Below are positions 43,460 through 52,114 of a DNA stretch of 64,000 bases, piece after piece (position 1 is the stretch's first letter; every line of letters starts with the position of its first letter). The position numbers and the translations under genes were made by a program. Source of the stretch: Nisaea sediminum. Lineage in GTDB: Bacteria; Pseudomonadota; Alphaproteobacteria; Thalassobaculales; Thalassobaculaceae. Below the pieces are notes generated by a model. The model had not been told where the DNA came from, did no database searches, and saw only the letters and a program-made list of their open reading frames with translations. Location of the stretch: NCBI RefSeq assembly GCF_014904705.1, contig NZ_JACZCQ010000005.1, positions 248,001-312,000 of the forward strand. Direction: 5' to 3'.

Positions 43460-45166
43460 GTGGGTGTTTGGTCGGTCGGAATTATAGATTCAGGGGTAAC
43501 GGACGAAACCGAAGCCCGCCTCGGGCGGAACCTCTACGAATACGACTTCTATTACGGAAACGGCGAAACCGACGGATCGCGAACCACGTCGCACGGCTCA
43601 GTCGTTGCGGAGTCGGCGGAAATGACCAACGCCGCGCTCGAGCGGATCGACCTGCAGGTCGGCAGCAATTCCGGATATACCGTATCGGCCTATTCGGTCC
43701 GGAGCGCACTCGACAGGCTCACCAACCTGCACGATGCCGGCTGGCATATCGGCAGCTACAATATGAGCTTTGCCAGCCCAAATGTGTCCTTCTCGAACAT
43801 CTTCCAATCGCAGATCAATCAGCTCGCGAACCGGGGAATTTTCGGCGTCGCGGCCTCCGGCAACTCGGGAACGCCGGGGGCGCTCGAAGCGTCCGGCTAT
43901 CCGGCAGGGCTCTCCAACGTGATCTCGGTCGGCAGCCATGACGGCGCGGGCAATCCGAGCAGCTTCTCGCAGAACCACCCCTCGACCGTTCATATCCTTG
44001 CCGATGGCGAGGGATTCCCGAGTTCGGCCTATACCGGCACGAGTTTCGCCGCACCGCAGGTGGCGGCGACCGTCACCACCGTGCAGGCGCTGGTCGAAGG
44101 GGTGAGATCCGACCGGCTGTCCTTCGGAGAGGTGATCGACGTGTTGCAACTCGGCGGGGCCGGCCCGCAATCGGCCGCCGATCCCGCCAACGGCGCGACG
44201 ACTTATTTCCTGCACACCCACCAGGGTTCCGTCGACTACACAATGTCGGCCTATGTCGATCCGCATTTCAGCGGGCTCGAATATATCGCCTCCTATGCCG
44301 ATCTCGAGGCCGTCTTCGGACGGGATGCCGCCGCAGCCCGGGGGCATTTTCTCAATGCCGGCGTTTATGAAGGGCGCACCGTCGAGTTCGACGGGCTGGA
44401 ATATGTCGCGAGCCACGCGGACCTGATCGGCGTCTTCGGCCTCGACCGGGCGGGCGCGGCGGCCCATTACCTCGCAGCTGGCCGCGCCGAGGGGCGCACG
44501 ACCACTTTCGATGCCGACAATTACATGGCCGCCAACCCGGATCTCGCCGTCGCCTTCGGCGGAAACGACGATCTGGCGACACAGCACTACATCATGAGCG
44601 GATATTACGAAGGCCGCTCGACCGGCGCCCCCGCGACCGGCTCCGTCACGCCGTCTCCGACCCCGGCCCGGCAAGCCGTTTCCGAAGGCGCCACGGACCT
44701 TCCCTCGAGCACCAGCACGTCCGGCTATGTCGGGGTCGGTCAGTCGGTCTCCGGCAGGATCACCCGCTACGATCGCGACTGGTTCCAGACCGAGCTGACC
44801 GCCGGCCAGCGGGTGATCATCCAGTTGCGCGGCTCGGCCAGCGGTGGCGGCTCCCTGTCCGACCCGGTGCTGCGGGTCTACAATTCCAGCGGCCGCTATC
44901 TGACCGGAAACGACGATGGCGGCACCGGTCTCGACTCCTACCTCTCCTACACGCCTTCGACGAGCGGCACCTACTATCTCGAGGCCGACGGATTCACTAC
45001 GAGCACCGGCTCGTACACACTTTCGGTCACGCCGGCCTCGAGCGCGACGCTCGCTTCGGCTTCGGACGAGCCCGCAGCGGTAGAACCGGCACCGGAGCCC
45101 GTATCGGACGATATCCAACTGAAGACCGTCGGCCCGGAGCCGGTCTACACCGACTGGGTCTACTGA
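43460..45166 (+). CDS. Subtilisin-like serine protease with three internal repeats and PPC-like domain
   Basis: This is a 568-residue S8 peptidase. The catalytic triad is Asp10 (GIIDSG), His45 (TSHGSVVAE) and Ser195 (GTSFAAPQVAA), with oxyanion Asn135 (AASGNSG). Residues about 268-390 hold three 45-residue repeats (LEYIASYADLEAVFG, LEYVASHADLIGVFG, NYMAANPDLAVAFG), a type common in alphaproteobacterial secreted proteins. The C-terminus has a pre-peptidase-like beta domain (DRDWFQTELTAGQRVIIQL, DSYLSYTPSTSGTYYLEADG). The GTG start has GGAG 9 nt upstream. No Sec signal peptide or propeptide is present, so export would need another route, perhaps type I. Confidence 0.88.
   Translation: MGVWSVGIIDSGVTDETEARLGRNLYEYDFYYGNGETDGSRTTSHGSVVAESAEMTNAALERIDLQVGSNSGYTVSAYSVRSALDRLTNLHDAGWHIGSYNMSFASPNVSFSNIFQSQINQLANRGIFGVAASGNSGTPGALEASGYPAGLSNVISVGSHDGAGNPSSFSQNHPSTVHILADGEGFPSSAYTGTSFAAPQVAATVTTVQALVEGVRSDRLSFGEVIDVLQLGGAGPQSAADPANGATTYFLHTHQGSVDYTMSAYVDPHFSGLEYIASYADLEAVFGRDAAAARGHFLNAGVYEGRTVEFDGLEYVASHADLIGVFGLDRAGAAAHYLAAGRAEGRTTTFDADNYMAANPDLAVAFGGNDDLATQHYIMSGYYEGRSTGAPATGSVTPSPTPARQAVSEGATDLPSSTSTSGYVGVGQSVSGRITRYDRDWFQTELTAGQRVIIQLRGSASGGGSLSDPVLRVYNSSGRYLTGNDDGGTGLDSYLSYTPSTSGTYYLEADGFTTSTGSYTLSVTPASSATLASASDEPAAVEPAPEPVSDDIQLKTVGPEPVYTDWVY
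44266..44625 (+). repeat. Three tandem 45-residue repeats in the protease gene
   Basis: Units centred on EYIASYADL, EYVASHADL and NYMAANPDL each end in YEGRT/AEGRT/YEGRS. They are similar at protein level and diverged at DNA level. Confidence 0.85.
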
Positions 45167-45176
45167 TCCGAGCCCC

Positions 45177-46889
45177 CTAGCGCTGCCCGCGCACCACCTT
45201 GCCGGGCAGCGCCTCGGTCGCCTCGCCGCCGCGATAGGTCACCTTGCCGGAGACGATGGTCGCCTCGTAGCCGGTCGATTTCTGCATCAGCCGCTTGCCG
45301 TTCGCCGGCAGGTCATAGGTGACGTAAGGATCGGAGAAGCCGACCCGGTCCCAGTCGATGATGTTGACGTCCGCCTTCCTGCCCGGCGCCAGCACGCCGC
45401 GGTCGGAGAGGCCCGCGGCGCGGGCCGTGTCCGAGGTCAGGCGCCGGATCACGTCGGTCATCGGAAAGCGGGCACGGTCCCGGCCCCAGTAGCTCATCAG
45501 CCAGGTCGGATAACCCGCATCGAGGATGAAGCCGACATGGGCGCCGCCGTCGCCGAGCCCCATGATCGCGTTCCGGTCCGCCAGCATCTCCTCCGGCGCG
45601 CTCATGTCGTAATTCGCGTAGTTGACCAGCGGCGTGTAGATGAAGCCGCGGCCCTCGCGCTCCAGCAGGATGTCGTAGGCGACCTCGGGCGCCGTCCGGC
45701 CCTCGCGCTCGGCGATGGCGGCGATGGACTGGTCTTTCGCCGGCTCGTAATTCGCGGGCGAGCCGAGACGGAACATCTTGGCGAAGGAGATCCGGTGGAT
45801 GAGCGGGAAGGTGCTGTTCTTCACCGGATCCTCGGAAAGGATCTTCCGGCGCACCTCGGGATCGCGCATCGCCGCGACGCGGTCCTTCAGCGGCAGATCC
45901 TGGATCGAACGGTAGGTCGCGGTGCCGGAGAACGGGTTCTGGCTGCCCTCGAGGCCGAGCAGGATGCCGATCGGGCGCGGCGCCACCACCGGGCGGATCG
46001 AGAGCCCGTCATTGGCGGCCTCGCCCGCCAGCTTCAGGAGGTCGCGCCAGAAATGCGGCCGGTCGTGGCGCTGGTTCAGGGTGAAGACGGCGGTCCGCCC
46101 GCTCGCCTCGATGACACGGCGGAGCATGGCGAACTCGGTCTCCGGGTCCGGCTGGTCCCAGTCGGAGACCATCTCAAGGAAACCGGAGCCGGCGTCCGCC
46201 ATGCCGAGGGCGATGCCGGTCAGCTCCTCCTCCTGGGCGCGCAGGGTCGGCGTATAGTCGCCGGCGAGGCTCTTGTGACTGATGGTGCGCGAGGTGGAGA
46301 AACCGAAGGCGCCGGCACGCACCGCGTCCGCCGCGATCTTGCGCATCTTCGCGATATCCTCCGGCGTCGCGTTCTCGAGGTTCAGCGCCCGCTCGCCCAT
46401 GACGAAGACGCGCACAGCGGCATGCGGCAGCAGCACGCCGAGATCCATGTCGCGCGGCAGCTTCTCCAGCACGTCGAGATATTCGGCGAAACTCTCCCAC
46501 TGCCAGTTCAGGCCCTGGTGCAGCACCGGGCCCGGAATGTCCTCGACGCCTTCCATGAGCTCGACCAGCTTGTCCCGGTCGGCCGGCTTGCAGGGGGCGA
46601 AGCCGACGCCGCAATTGCCCATGATCGCCGTGGTGACGCCGTGCCAGGCGGAGGGCGCGAGATGGCTGTCCCAGACCGCCTGCCCGTCGTAATGGGTGTG
46701 GATGTCGACGAAGCCGGGCGTGACCAGCTTGCCGCGCGCGTCGATCTCTTCAAGGCCGCGCCTCCCCGCCACTTCGCCGATGGCGACGATCCTGTCTCCG
46801 GCGATGGCGAGATCAGCCTCCACCGGGTCGGCCCCGGTGCCGTCGACGATGGTTCCACCCCGGATGATCAGGCTCGGCTCTGCCGACAT
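45177..46889 (-). CDS. N-acyl-D-amino-acid deacylase family amidohydrolase
   Basis: This 570-residue metal-dependent hydrolase is of the D-aminoacylase type. The composite beta domain (LIIRGGTIVDGTGADPVEAD) leads to metal ligands His64 and His66 in FVDIHTHYDGQAVWD. Further marks are VTTAIMGNCGVGFAPCKP, SRTISHKSL and MGLGDGGAHVGFILDAGYPT with a late metal-region Asp. The C-terminal GVLAPGRKADVNIIDWDRV is standard. The family removes acyl groups from D-amino acids, and some members act on other cyclic amides. It is convergent with the protease gene (10-nt gap) and divergent from the hydroxyacyl-CoA dehydrogenase gene. Confidence 0.92.
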   Translation of the reverse strand: MSAEPSLIIRGGTIVDGTGADPVEADLAIAGDRIVAIGEVAGRRGLEEIDARGKLVTPGFVDIHTHYDGQAVWDSHLAPSAWHGVTTAIMGNCGVGFAPCKPADRDKLVELMEGVEDIPGPVLHQGLNWQWESFAEYLDVLEKLPRDMDLGVLLPHAAVRVFVMGERALNLENATPEDIAKMRKIAADAVRAGAFGFSTSRTISHKSLAGDYTPTLRAQEEELTGIALGMADAGSGFLEMVSDWDQPDPETEFAMLRRVIEASGRTAVFTLNQRHDRPHFWRDLLKLAGEAANDGLSIRPVVAPRPIGILLGLEGSQNPFSGTATYRSIQDLPLKDRVAAMRDPEVRRKILSEDPVKNSTFPLIHRISFAKMFRLGSPANYEPAKDQSIAAIAEREGRTAPEVAYDILLEREGRGFIYTPLVNYANYDMSAPEEMLADRNAIMGLGDGGAHVGFILDAGYPTWLMSYWGRDRARFPMTDVIRRLTSDTARAAGLSDRGVLAPGRKADVNIIDWDRVGFSDPYVTYDLPANGKRLMQKSTGYEATIVSGKVTYRGGEATEALPGKVVRGQR

Positions 46890-47087
46890 GGCGCATTCTC
46901 CCTGGGATTATTCTCTTTTTTCGCGAGTGTGAGCCTCCGCAACGATCCCGTAAAGCCGCGCGCGGGCACGAGTGTGATGCCGCGCCCCAGCACTCTCCGC
47001 AGCTTTGCCGCGCCCTGCTGCCAAATCTTCATCAATCCCCGCCGCCCGGCTGCGTTAGCCTCGGCTGAATTTCGGGAGGAATGAAAA

Positions 47088-48056
47088 ATGGACAGCACAA
47101 GCAAGGTCGCCATCATCGGCGCGGGACTGATGGGCCACGGGCTCGCACTCGTGCACGCGATCGCAGGGCATCCGGTAAAGATGACCGACATCAGCGAGAG
47201 CCAGCTCAAGACCGGCATGGAGCTGATCGGCAGCGCGCTCGACACTCTGGTCGCCGGCGGTTCCGTCGCCAAGTCGGAGACGGCAGCGATCCTCGCCCGC
47301 ATCACGCCGGTCGCGACCCTCGCCGAGGCCGTCGCGGACGCCGATTTCATCGTCGAGGCGGTGGTCGAGAACCGCGAGGTGAAGACGACGGTCTATGCGG
47401 AGCTCGAAACCGCGGCCCCGAAGAGTGCGATCATCGCCAGCAACACCTCCTATCTCGACGCCTTCCCGCTCGCGCCGGCGTCCCTGCAGGGCCGCTTCAT
47501 CATCACCCACTGGTACACCCCGCCCTACATCATCGACCTGGTCGACATCGCCGGCGGGCCGGAGACCGACCGCGCGATCCTGGAAGCCGTGCGCGACCAT
47601 TACACCGCCATCGGCAAGAAGCCGGTGCTGTTCGAGCGCTTCGTGCCCGGCTATGTCGCCAACCGGCTGCAGGCGGCGATGACGCTGGAGATCACCCGCC
47701 TGCTCGACGAGGGCTATGCCGACGCCGAGGCAATCGACACCTCGATCAAGTACGGCCTCGCGCTGCGCATGGCGACCATGGGCGCGCTGATGAAAGCCGA
47801 CTTCACCGGCCTCGACATGAGCCGCCGGGCGCTCGCCAACAAGATGTACATCCCGCCCGAGGTGAAGGGGAAAAGCGAGACGCTGGAAAAACTGATCGCC
47901 GAGGGCAAACAGGGCGTGATGAACGGCTCCGGCTATTTCGACTATGGCTCGATGAAACCGGAGGAACTGTTCCGCAACCGCGATGTCGGGCTGCTGAAGC
48001 TGAAGGCGGCGGTGGAGCAGGTCGAGGAAGAGCTCCCGCTCCGTCCGAAAGCGTGA
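47088..48056 (+). CDS. 3-hydroxyacyl-CoA dehydrogenase family protein
   Basis: This 322-residue NAD-dependent dehydrogenase has a Rossmann domain (VAIIGAGLMGHGLALVHAIAG) and the signature HWYTPPYIIDLVDIAGG. The helical C-terminal domain reads FVPGYVANRLQAAMTLEITR. It resembles the 3-hydroxybutyryl-CoA / L-gulonate (lambda-crystallin-like) branch. The HWYTPP variant of the usual HFFNPP loop suggests a non-CoA or unusual substrate such as carnitine-like or betaine-type hydroxy acids. A degraded relative of its 3' end lies at 55365-55525. Confidence 0.88.
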   Translation: MDSTSKVAIIGAGLMGHGLALVHAIAGHPVKMTDISESQLKTGMELIGSALDTLVAGGSVAKSETAAILARITPVATLAEAVADADFIVEAVVENREVKTTVYAELETAAPKSAIIASNTSYLDAFPLAPASLQGRFIITHWYTPPYIIDLVDIAGGPETDRAILEAVRDHYTAIGKKPVLFERFVPGYVANRLQAAMTLEITRLLDEGYADAEAIDTSIKYGLALRMATMGALMKADFTGLDMSRRALANKMYIPPEVKGKSETLEKLIAEGKQGVMNGSGYFDYGSMKPEELFRNRDVGLLKLKAAVEQVEEELPLRPKA

Positions 48057-48104
48057 GGCCAATGGAGAGATGCGCAGATTCCGGCCGCGGCCTGAGAGCA
48101 ATTC

Positions 48105-48998
48105 TTAGAGAAGGTCGTCCGGAAATCTCGCGGCCAGATGATCGATCAGGGCGCGCACGGCCGGAGGAAGACCGCGCCGGGTCGTGAAGACCAGATGCAC
48201 AATGCCCTTCTGGCCGCGCCACTCCGGCAGGACCCTGACCAGCTGCCCCGCTTCCACGGCCTTCAGGCAAACATGCCAGGGCAGAAGCGCCACCCCGAGG
48301 CCGGCGATCGCCGCATCGCGGACCGCCGTCATATCCGCGCAGCCAAGCCGTGCCTCCTGCCGATGCGTCATCTCCCGGCCGTCGGCCGTTTCCAGCCCCC
48401 ATTCGGCTTCCGCATCGGCATCATTGGTCGCCAGCATCGGCACCTTTGCCAGATCATCCGGATTACGCACGCCACCGGCCAGTGCCGGACTGGCGACGAG
48501 AATCCGGGTCGAGCTGCCGAGGCTGCGCATGGTCAATTCGGCATCGCTGGTAAGCGCGACCCGGACCCGGAGCGCCAGATCGATCCGCTCGCCGATCAGG
48601 TCGACCGGCCGGTCCGTCGCCAGCACTTGTAAACGGACCTTGGGATGCTGCTGAAGGAAGCTGCCGACCAGGTTCGAGACCAGTTCGACCATCCCCGTCG
48701 GACAACTGAAGCGGATGCGTCCCTGCGGTTCGGACCGGGCCTGTCTGACAAGCGCTTCTGCCTGTTCGGCTTCCAGCTGGATCGCCTTGCAGCGCTCAAA
48801 GAAGGCCAGCCCGATATCGGTCACCCGAAAGCGGCGGCTGGAGCGTTCGATCAGCCGCAACCCCAATCGCTCCTCCAGCCCGGCCACGCGCCGGCTGAGC
48901 TTCGACTTCGGTTCGCGCAGCGCACGCGCCGCCGCCGCGAATCCGCCATGGCTCACGACTTCGGCGAAATAGACGAGATCATTGAGATCGGATTTCAT
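48105..48998 (-). CDS. LysR family transcriptional regulator
   Basis: This 297-residue regulator has an N-terminal winged helix (LVYFAEVVSHGGFAAAARAL and KSKLSRRVAGLEERLGLRL) and a periplasmic-binding-like effector domain (GRIRFSCPTGMVELV, AIAGLGVALLPWHVC). The ATG at 48998 has GGAGG 5 nt upstream. It is divergent from the SDR gene, 115 nt away, which is the likely regulated target. The reductase genes downstream of the SDR gene may also respond. Confidence 0.95.
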   Translation of the reverse strand: MKSDLNDLVYFAEVVSHGGFAAAARALREPKSKLSRRVAGLEERLGLRLIERSSRRFRVTDIGLAFFERCKAIQLEAEQAEALVRQARSEPQGRIRFSCPTGMVELVSNLVGSFLQQHPKVRLQVLATDRPVDLIGERIDLALRVRVALTSDAELTMRSLGSSTRILVASPALAGGVRNPDDLAKVPMLATNDADAEAEWGLETADGREMTHRQEARLGCADMTAVRDAAIAGLGVALLPWHVCLKAVEAGQLVRVLPEWRGQKGIVHLVFTTRRGLPPAVRALIDHLAARFPDDLL

Positions 48999-49113
48999 CG
49001 TTCCTCCAATAGAACGATACGGCTCAGTTTTGGTCACTACAAGCTTCGGCGTTTCACATTCATCTCTTTTGCATGTGGCGAGAGGGTCTCGCCCGCCAAC
49101 ACAGGAGAGTGAA

Positions 49114-49863
49114 ATGAGCAAGTTCCAGAATCAGGTCGTCGTGATCACCGGCGGCACCAGCGGCATCGGCCTCGGCACGGCCAAGGCCTTCGCAGCCGAG
49201 GGCGCCGCGGTCTACATCACGGGACGGCGCCAGGAGACGCTCGACACCGCCGTGCAGGCGATCGGCGGCAATGTGACCGGCGTGCGCGGGGATATGGCGA
49301 ACCTCGCCGATCTCGACCGGCTCTACGATACGGTCCAGCAGAAACACGCGCAGATCGACGTTCTGTTCGTCAATGCCGGCGGCGGAGAATTCGCGCCCCT
49401 CGGCGCGATCACCGAGGACCATTACCAGCGCACCTTCGACACCAATGTGAAGGGCGTCCTCTTCACCGTGCAGAAGGCGCTGCCGGTGCTGCGCGACGGC
49501 GCCTCGATCATTCTGACCTCCTCGACCACCGGCACCGCCGGCACGGCGAATTTCAGCGTTTATTCCGCGAGCAAGGCCGCGGTGCGCAATTTCGCCCGCA
49601 GCTGGATCCTCGATCTCAAGGATCGCGGCATCCGGGTCAATGTCGTCAGCCCCGGGCTGACCGAAACCGCCGGCCTTACCGATCTGTTCGGCGGCGGCGA
49701 GCAGGCCGCAGGCATCAAGGAGCACGTCATCGGCGCCATACCCTCCTCCCGGATCGGTCAGCCGGAAGATGTCGCCAACGCGGTTCTCTTCCTCGCCTCC
49801 AGGGACTCCGGCTTCGTCAACGGCATCGAGCTGTTCGTCGATGGCGGCATGAACCAGGTCTGA
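49114..49863 (+). CDS. SDR family oxidoreductase
   Basis: This 249-residue classical short-chain dehydrogenase has TGGTSGIGLG (cofactor binding) and NAGG. The catalytic residues are the Ser in SSTTGTAG and the Tyr-x3-Lys in YSASKAAVRNF. SPGLTETAGL and the C-terminal GIELFVDGGMNQV are typical. AGGAG precedes the ATG. It is divergent from a LysR gene and likely under its control. The substrate is unknown. Confidence 0.94.
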   Translation: MSKFQNQVVVITGGTSGIGLGTAKAFAAEGAAVYITGRRQETLDTAVQAIGGNVTGVRGDMANLADLDRLYDTVQQKHAQIDVLFVNAGGGEFAPLGAITEDHYQRTFDTNVKGVLFTVQKALPVLRDGASIILTSSTTGTAGTANFSVYSASKAAVRNFARSWILDLKDRGIRVNVVSPGLTETAGLTDLFGGGEQAAGIKEHVIGAIPSSRIGQPEDVANAVLFLASRDSGFVNGIELFVDGGMNQV

Positions 49864-49947
49864 GGCCCGCCGGGCAGATCGCGCAACCGGAAGACGCGCG
49901 AAGCAAAGGCGTCTTCCGCTCCCCCCACATTGCAAGGAGAAGTCACA

Positions 49948-50589
49948 ATGAATATCGGTATCCTCGGAGCGGCCACGGTCGGGCAGGCCCTCGCGCGCCA
50001 TCTTGCCGCTGCCGGACACCATGTGACGGTCGCCAACAGCCGCGGGCCGGAAAGCCTGCGCGACCTGGCGGCGCAGCTCGGAAGCCGCGTCACCGCCGGC
50101 ACTGTCGCGGAGGCGCTGGACAGTCCCGTCGTCATCCTGGGCGTGCCCTGGACGAAGGTGCGCGACGTTCTCACCCCCGAAATCGACTGGGACCGCCGCG
50201 TGCTGGTCGACGCGACGAACATCTTCACGCGCTACGCCCCCGATTTCGAGGTCGACGATCTGGGTGCGGAGTCCGGGAGCGAGATCGTCGCGCGCCTGGC
50301 GCCGTCCGCGCGGGTGGTGAAAGCCTTCAACACGCTCCCGATCGAAAGGATGTTTGCGCCGCCGCCGACCGACGGCCTGCAGCGGATCCTGTTCGTGGCC
50401 GGCGATGATGCCGACGCGACCGCCATCGTGGAACAGCTCATTGCCGACATGCATCTCGCCCCCGTCTCGGTCGGCGCGCTGGGATCCGGCGGGCGGCTGA
50501 TGCAGCTCGGCGGCTCCCTGAGCGGCCTGGAGCTGTTTGGAGCAGGCGTTGCACGGGATGAGGGAGAGCAACGGAGGCCGGAGGGGTGA
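49948..50589 (+). CDS. NADPH-dependent F420 reductase-like oxidoreductase
   Basis: This 213-residue Rossmann protein has the N-terminal MNIGILGAATVGQALARHLA and the segment NSRGPESL, where the Arg would contact the NADP phosphate. VVILGVPWTKVRDVL and ARVVKAFNTLP are typical of the family with an NADP-binding F420 reductase-like fold. In proteobacteria such proteins are not usually tied to F420. It is 84 nt downstream of the SDR gene and probably cotranscribed. Confidence 0.88.
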   Translation: MNIGILGAATVGQALARHLAAAGHHVTVANSRGPESLRDLAAQLGSRVTAGTVAEALDSPVVILGVPWTKVRDVLTPEIDWDRRVLVDATNIFTRYAPDFEVDDLGAESGSEIVARLAPSARVVKAFNTLPIERMFAPPPTDGLQRILFVAGDDADATAIVEQLIADMHLAPVSVGALGSGGRLMQLGGSLSGLELFGAGVARDEGEQRRPEG

Positions 50590-50764
50590 ATGGCGGAAAG
50601 CCTTTCGGTTGATCGATCGCGCCGGGACCGGGATCGTCGGTCGCGTTTCGACACGTATCGACTGACGACCCCGGAAATGATCAGATAGTCGGATGACGAA
50701 ACGCCTCCCGATTGATCCTGTTCACGGGACATCCGGGGGAAACGCATCACGAACTGGAACGGAA

Positions 50765-52114
50765 ATGGTTCAGACCGCATCGGCCGATCGATCGAACAGC
50801 GACCTGGCCTCCTCCCTCGCCGCCGCCGAGGAACGCTACAGGGCGGAGAACCCGAAGAGCGCTGCAAGGGCAGAGGAAGCGGCACGGGCCATGCCCGGCG
50901 GAAACACGCGGACCGTCACCCATTACACGCCCTATCCGTTGACGATCGCGTCGGGCAGGGGAGCGACGATCACGGATATCGACGGCCACCTCTATACGGA
51001 CTTTCTCGGCGAATACACCGCCGGCCTCTACGGTCACTCCGATCCGAGACTGGTGAAGGCCGTCACCGAAGCCGTGGAGGCCGGCGTCGGTCTCGGCGGC
51101 CCGAACCGGTACGATGCCGAACTGGCGCAGCTGATGTGCGCGCGCTTCCCGTCCGTCGACCTGCTGCGCTTCTGCAATTCGGGAACCGAGGCCAACCTGT
51201 TCGCTCTCTCCGCGGCACGCGCCTTCACGGGCCGCGCCAAGGTCATGGCCTTCGCGGGCGGATATCATGGCGGCGTCTTCTATTTCGGCCAGGCCGGATC
51301 GCCGATCAACGCGCCGTTCCCCTTCGTCCTGTCGAGCTACAACGACATCGACGGCACCGTCGCGCTGATCGAGGAACATGCGGGCGATCTCGCGGCCATT
51401 ATCGTCGAGCCGATGATGGGAAGCGCGGGCGCCATCCCGGCGGACCGGGAATTCCTCGAGGCGCTCCGCGAACGCTCCGCCGCGCACGGCGTGATCCTGA
51501 TCTTCGACGAGGTCATGACCTCCCGGCTCGGTCCCGGCGGTCTGCAGGGGAAAACCGGCGTCATGCCGGACATGACGAGTTTCGGGAAATATCTCGGCGG
51601 CGGCATGACCTTCGGCGCGTTCGGCGGCCGGCGCGATATCATGAGCATGTTCGATCCCTATTCGCCCAACGCGGTCTCGCATCCGGGGACCTTCAACAAC
51701 AATGTCCTGTCGATGGCGGCGGGGCTCGTCGGCCTGCGCGACATCTTCACGCCCGACGCCGCGGAGGCCCTGAATGCCAGGGGCGACCGGTTCAGGGATC
51801 AGCTCGGCGCGGTGATCGCCCGGCACGACGCGCCGATGCAGGTCACGGGCATCGGCTCGATCCTCGCCCTTCATTTCCAGCGCGCGCCAATCCGCCGGCC
51901 GCAGGACACCTGGCCCGCGGACCGGGAGACCGCCGCACGGAGGGACGACCTGCGCAAGCTGCTCCACCTCGATCTGATCGCATCCGGCATCTACATGGCG
52001 CGGCGCGGGTTCATCTCCCTGTCGCTGCCGCTGGGCCAGCCGGACTTCGATAGGTTCGCCGAGGCGCTGGACGAGTTTCTGACGGTCCGCGGCGATCTCC
52101 TCGATGCCGGCTGA
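50765..52114 (+). CDS. Class III aminotransferase
   Basis: This 449-residue PLP enzyme resembles glutamate-1-semialdehyde aminomutase. It has RFCNSGTEANLFALSAARAF, AFAGGYHGGVFYFG, LIFDEVMTSRLGPGG and FGKYLGGGMTFGAFGG, with Lys275 as the PLP anchor. TFNNNVLSMAAGLVGL is a further family mark. The ATG at 50765 gives the expected N-terminus; an upstream ATG at 50693 adds an unsupported 24 residues. Its end overlaps the GMC oxidoreductase start by 11 nt, so the two act together, perhaps on an amino alcohol. It is the second such aminotransferase in the window. Confidence 0.9.
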   Translation: MVQTASADRSNSDLASSLAAAEERYRAENPKSAARAEEAARAMPGGNTRTVTHYTPYPLTIASGRGATITDIDGHLYTDFLGEYTAGLYGHSDPRLVKAVTEAVEAGVGLGGPNRYDAELAQLMCARFPSVDLLRFCNSGTEANLFALSAARAFTGRAKVMAFAGGYHGGVFYFGQAGSPINAPFPFVLSSYNDIDGTVALIEEHAGDLAAIIVEPMMGSAGAIPADREFLEALRERSAAHGVILIFDEVMTSRLGPGGLQGKTGVMPDMTSFGKYLGGGMTFGAFGGRRDIMSMFDPYSPNAVSHPGTFNNNVLSMAAGLVGLRDIFTPDAAEALNARGDRFRDQLGAVIARHDAPMQVTGIGSILALHFQRAPIRRPQDTWPADRETAARRDDLRKLLHLDLIASGIYMARRGFISLSLPLGQPDFDRFAEALDEFLTVRGDLLDAG

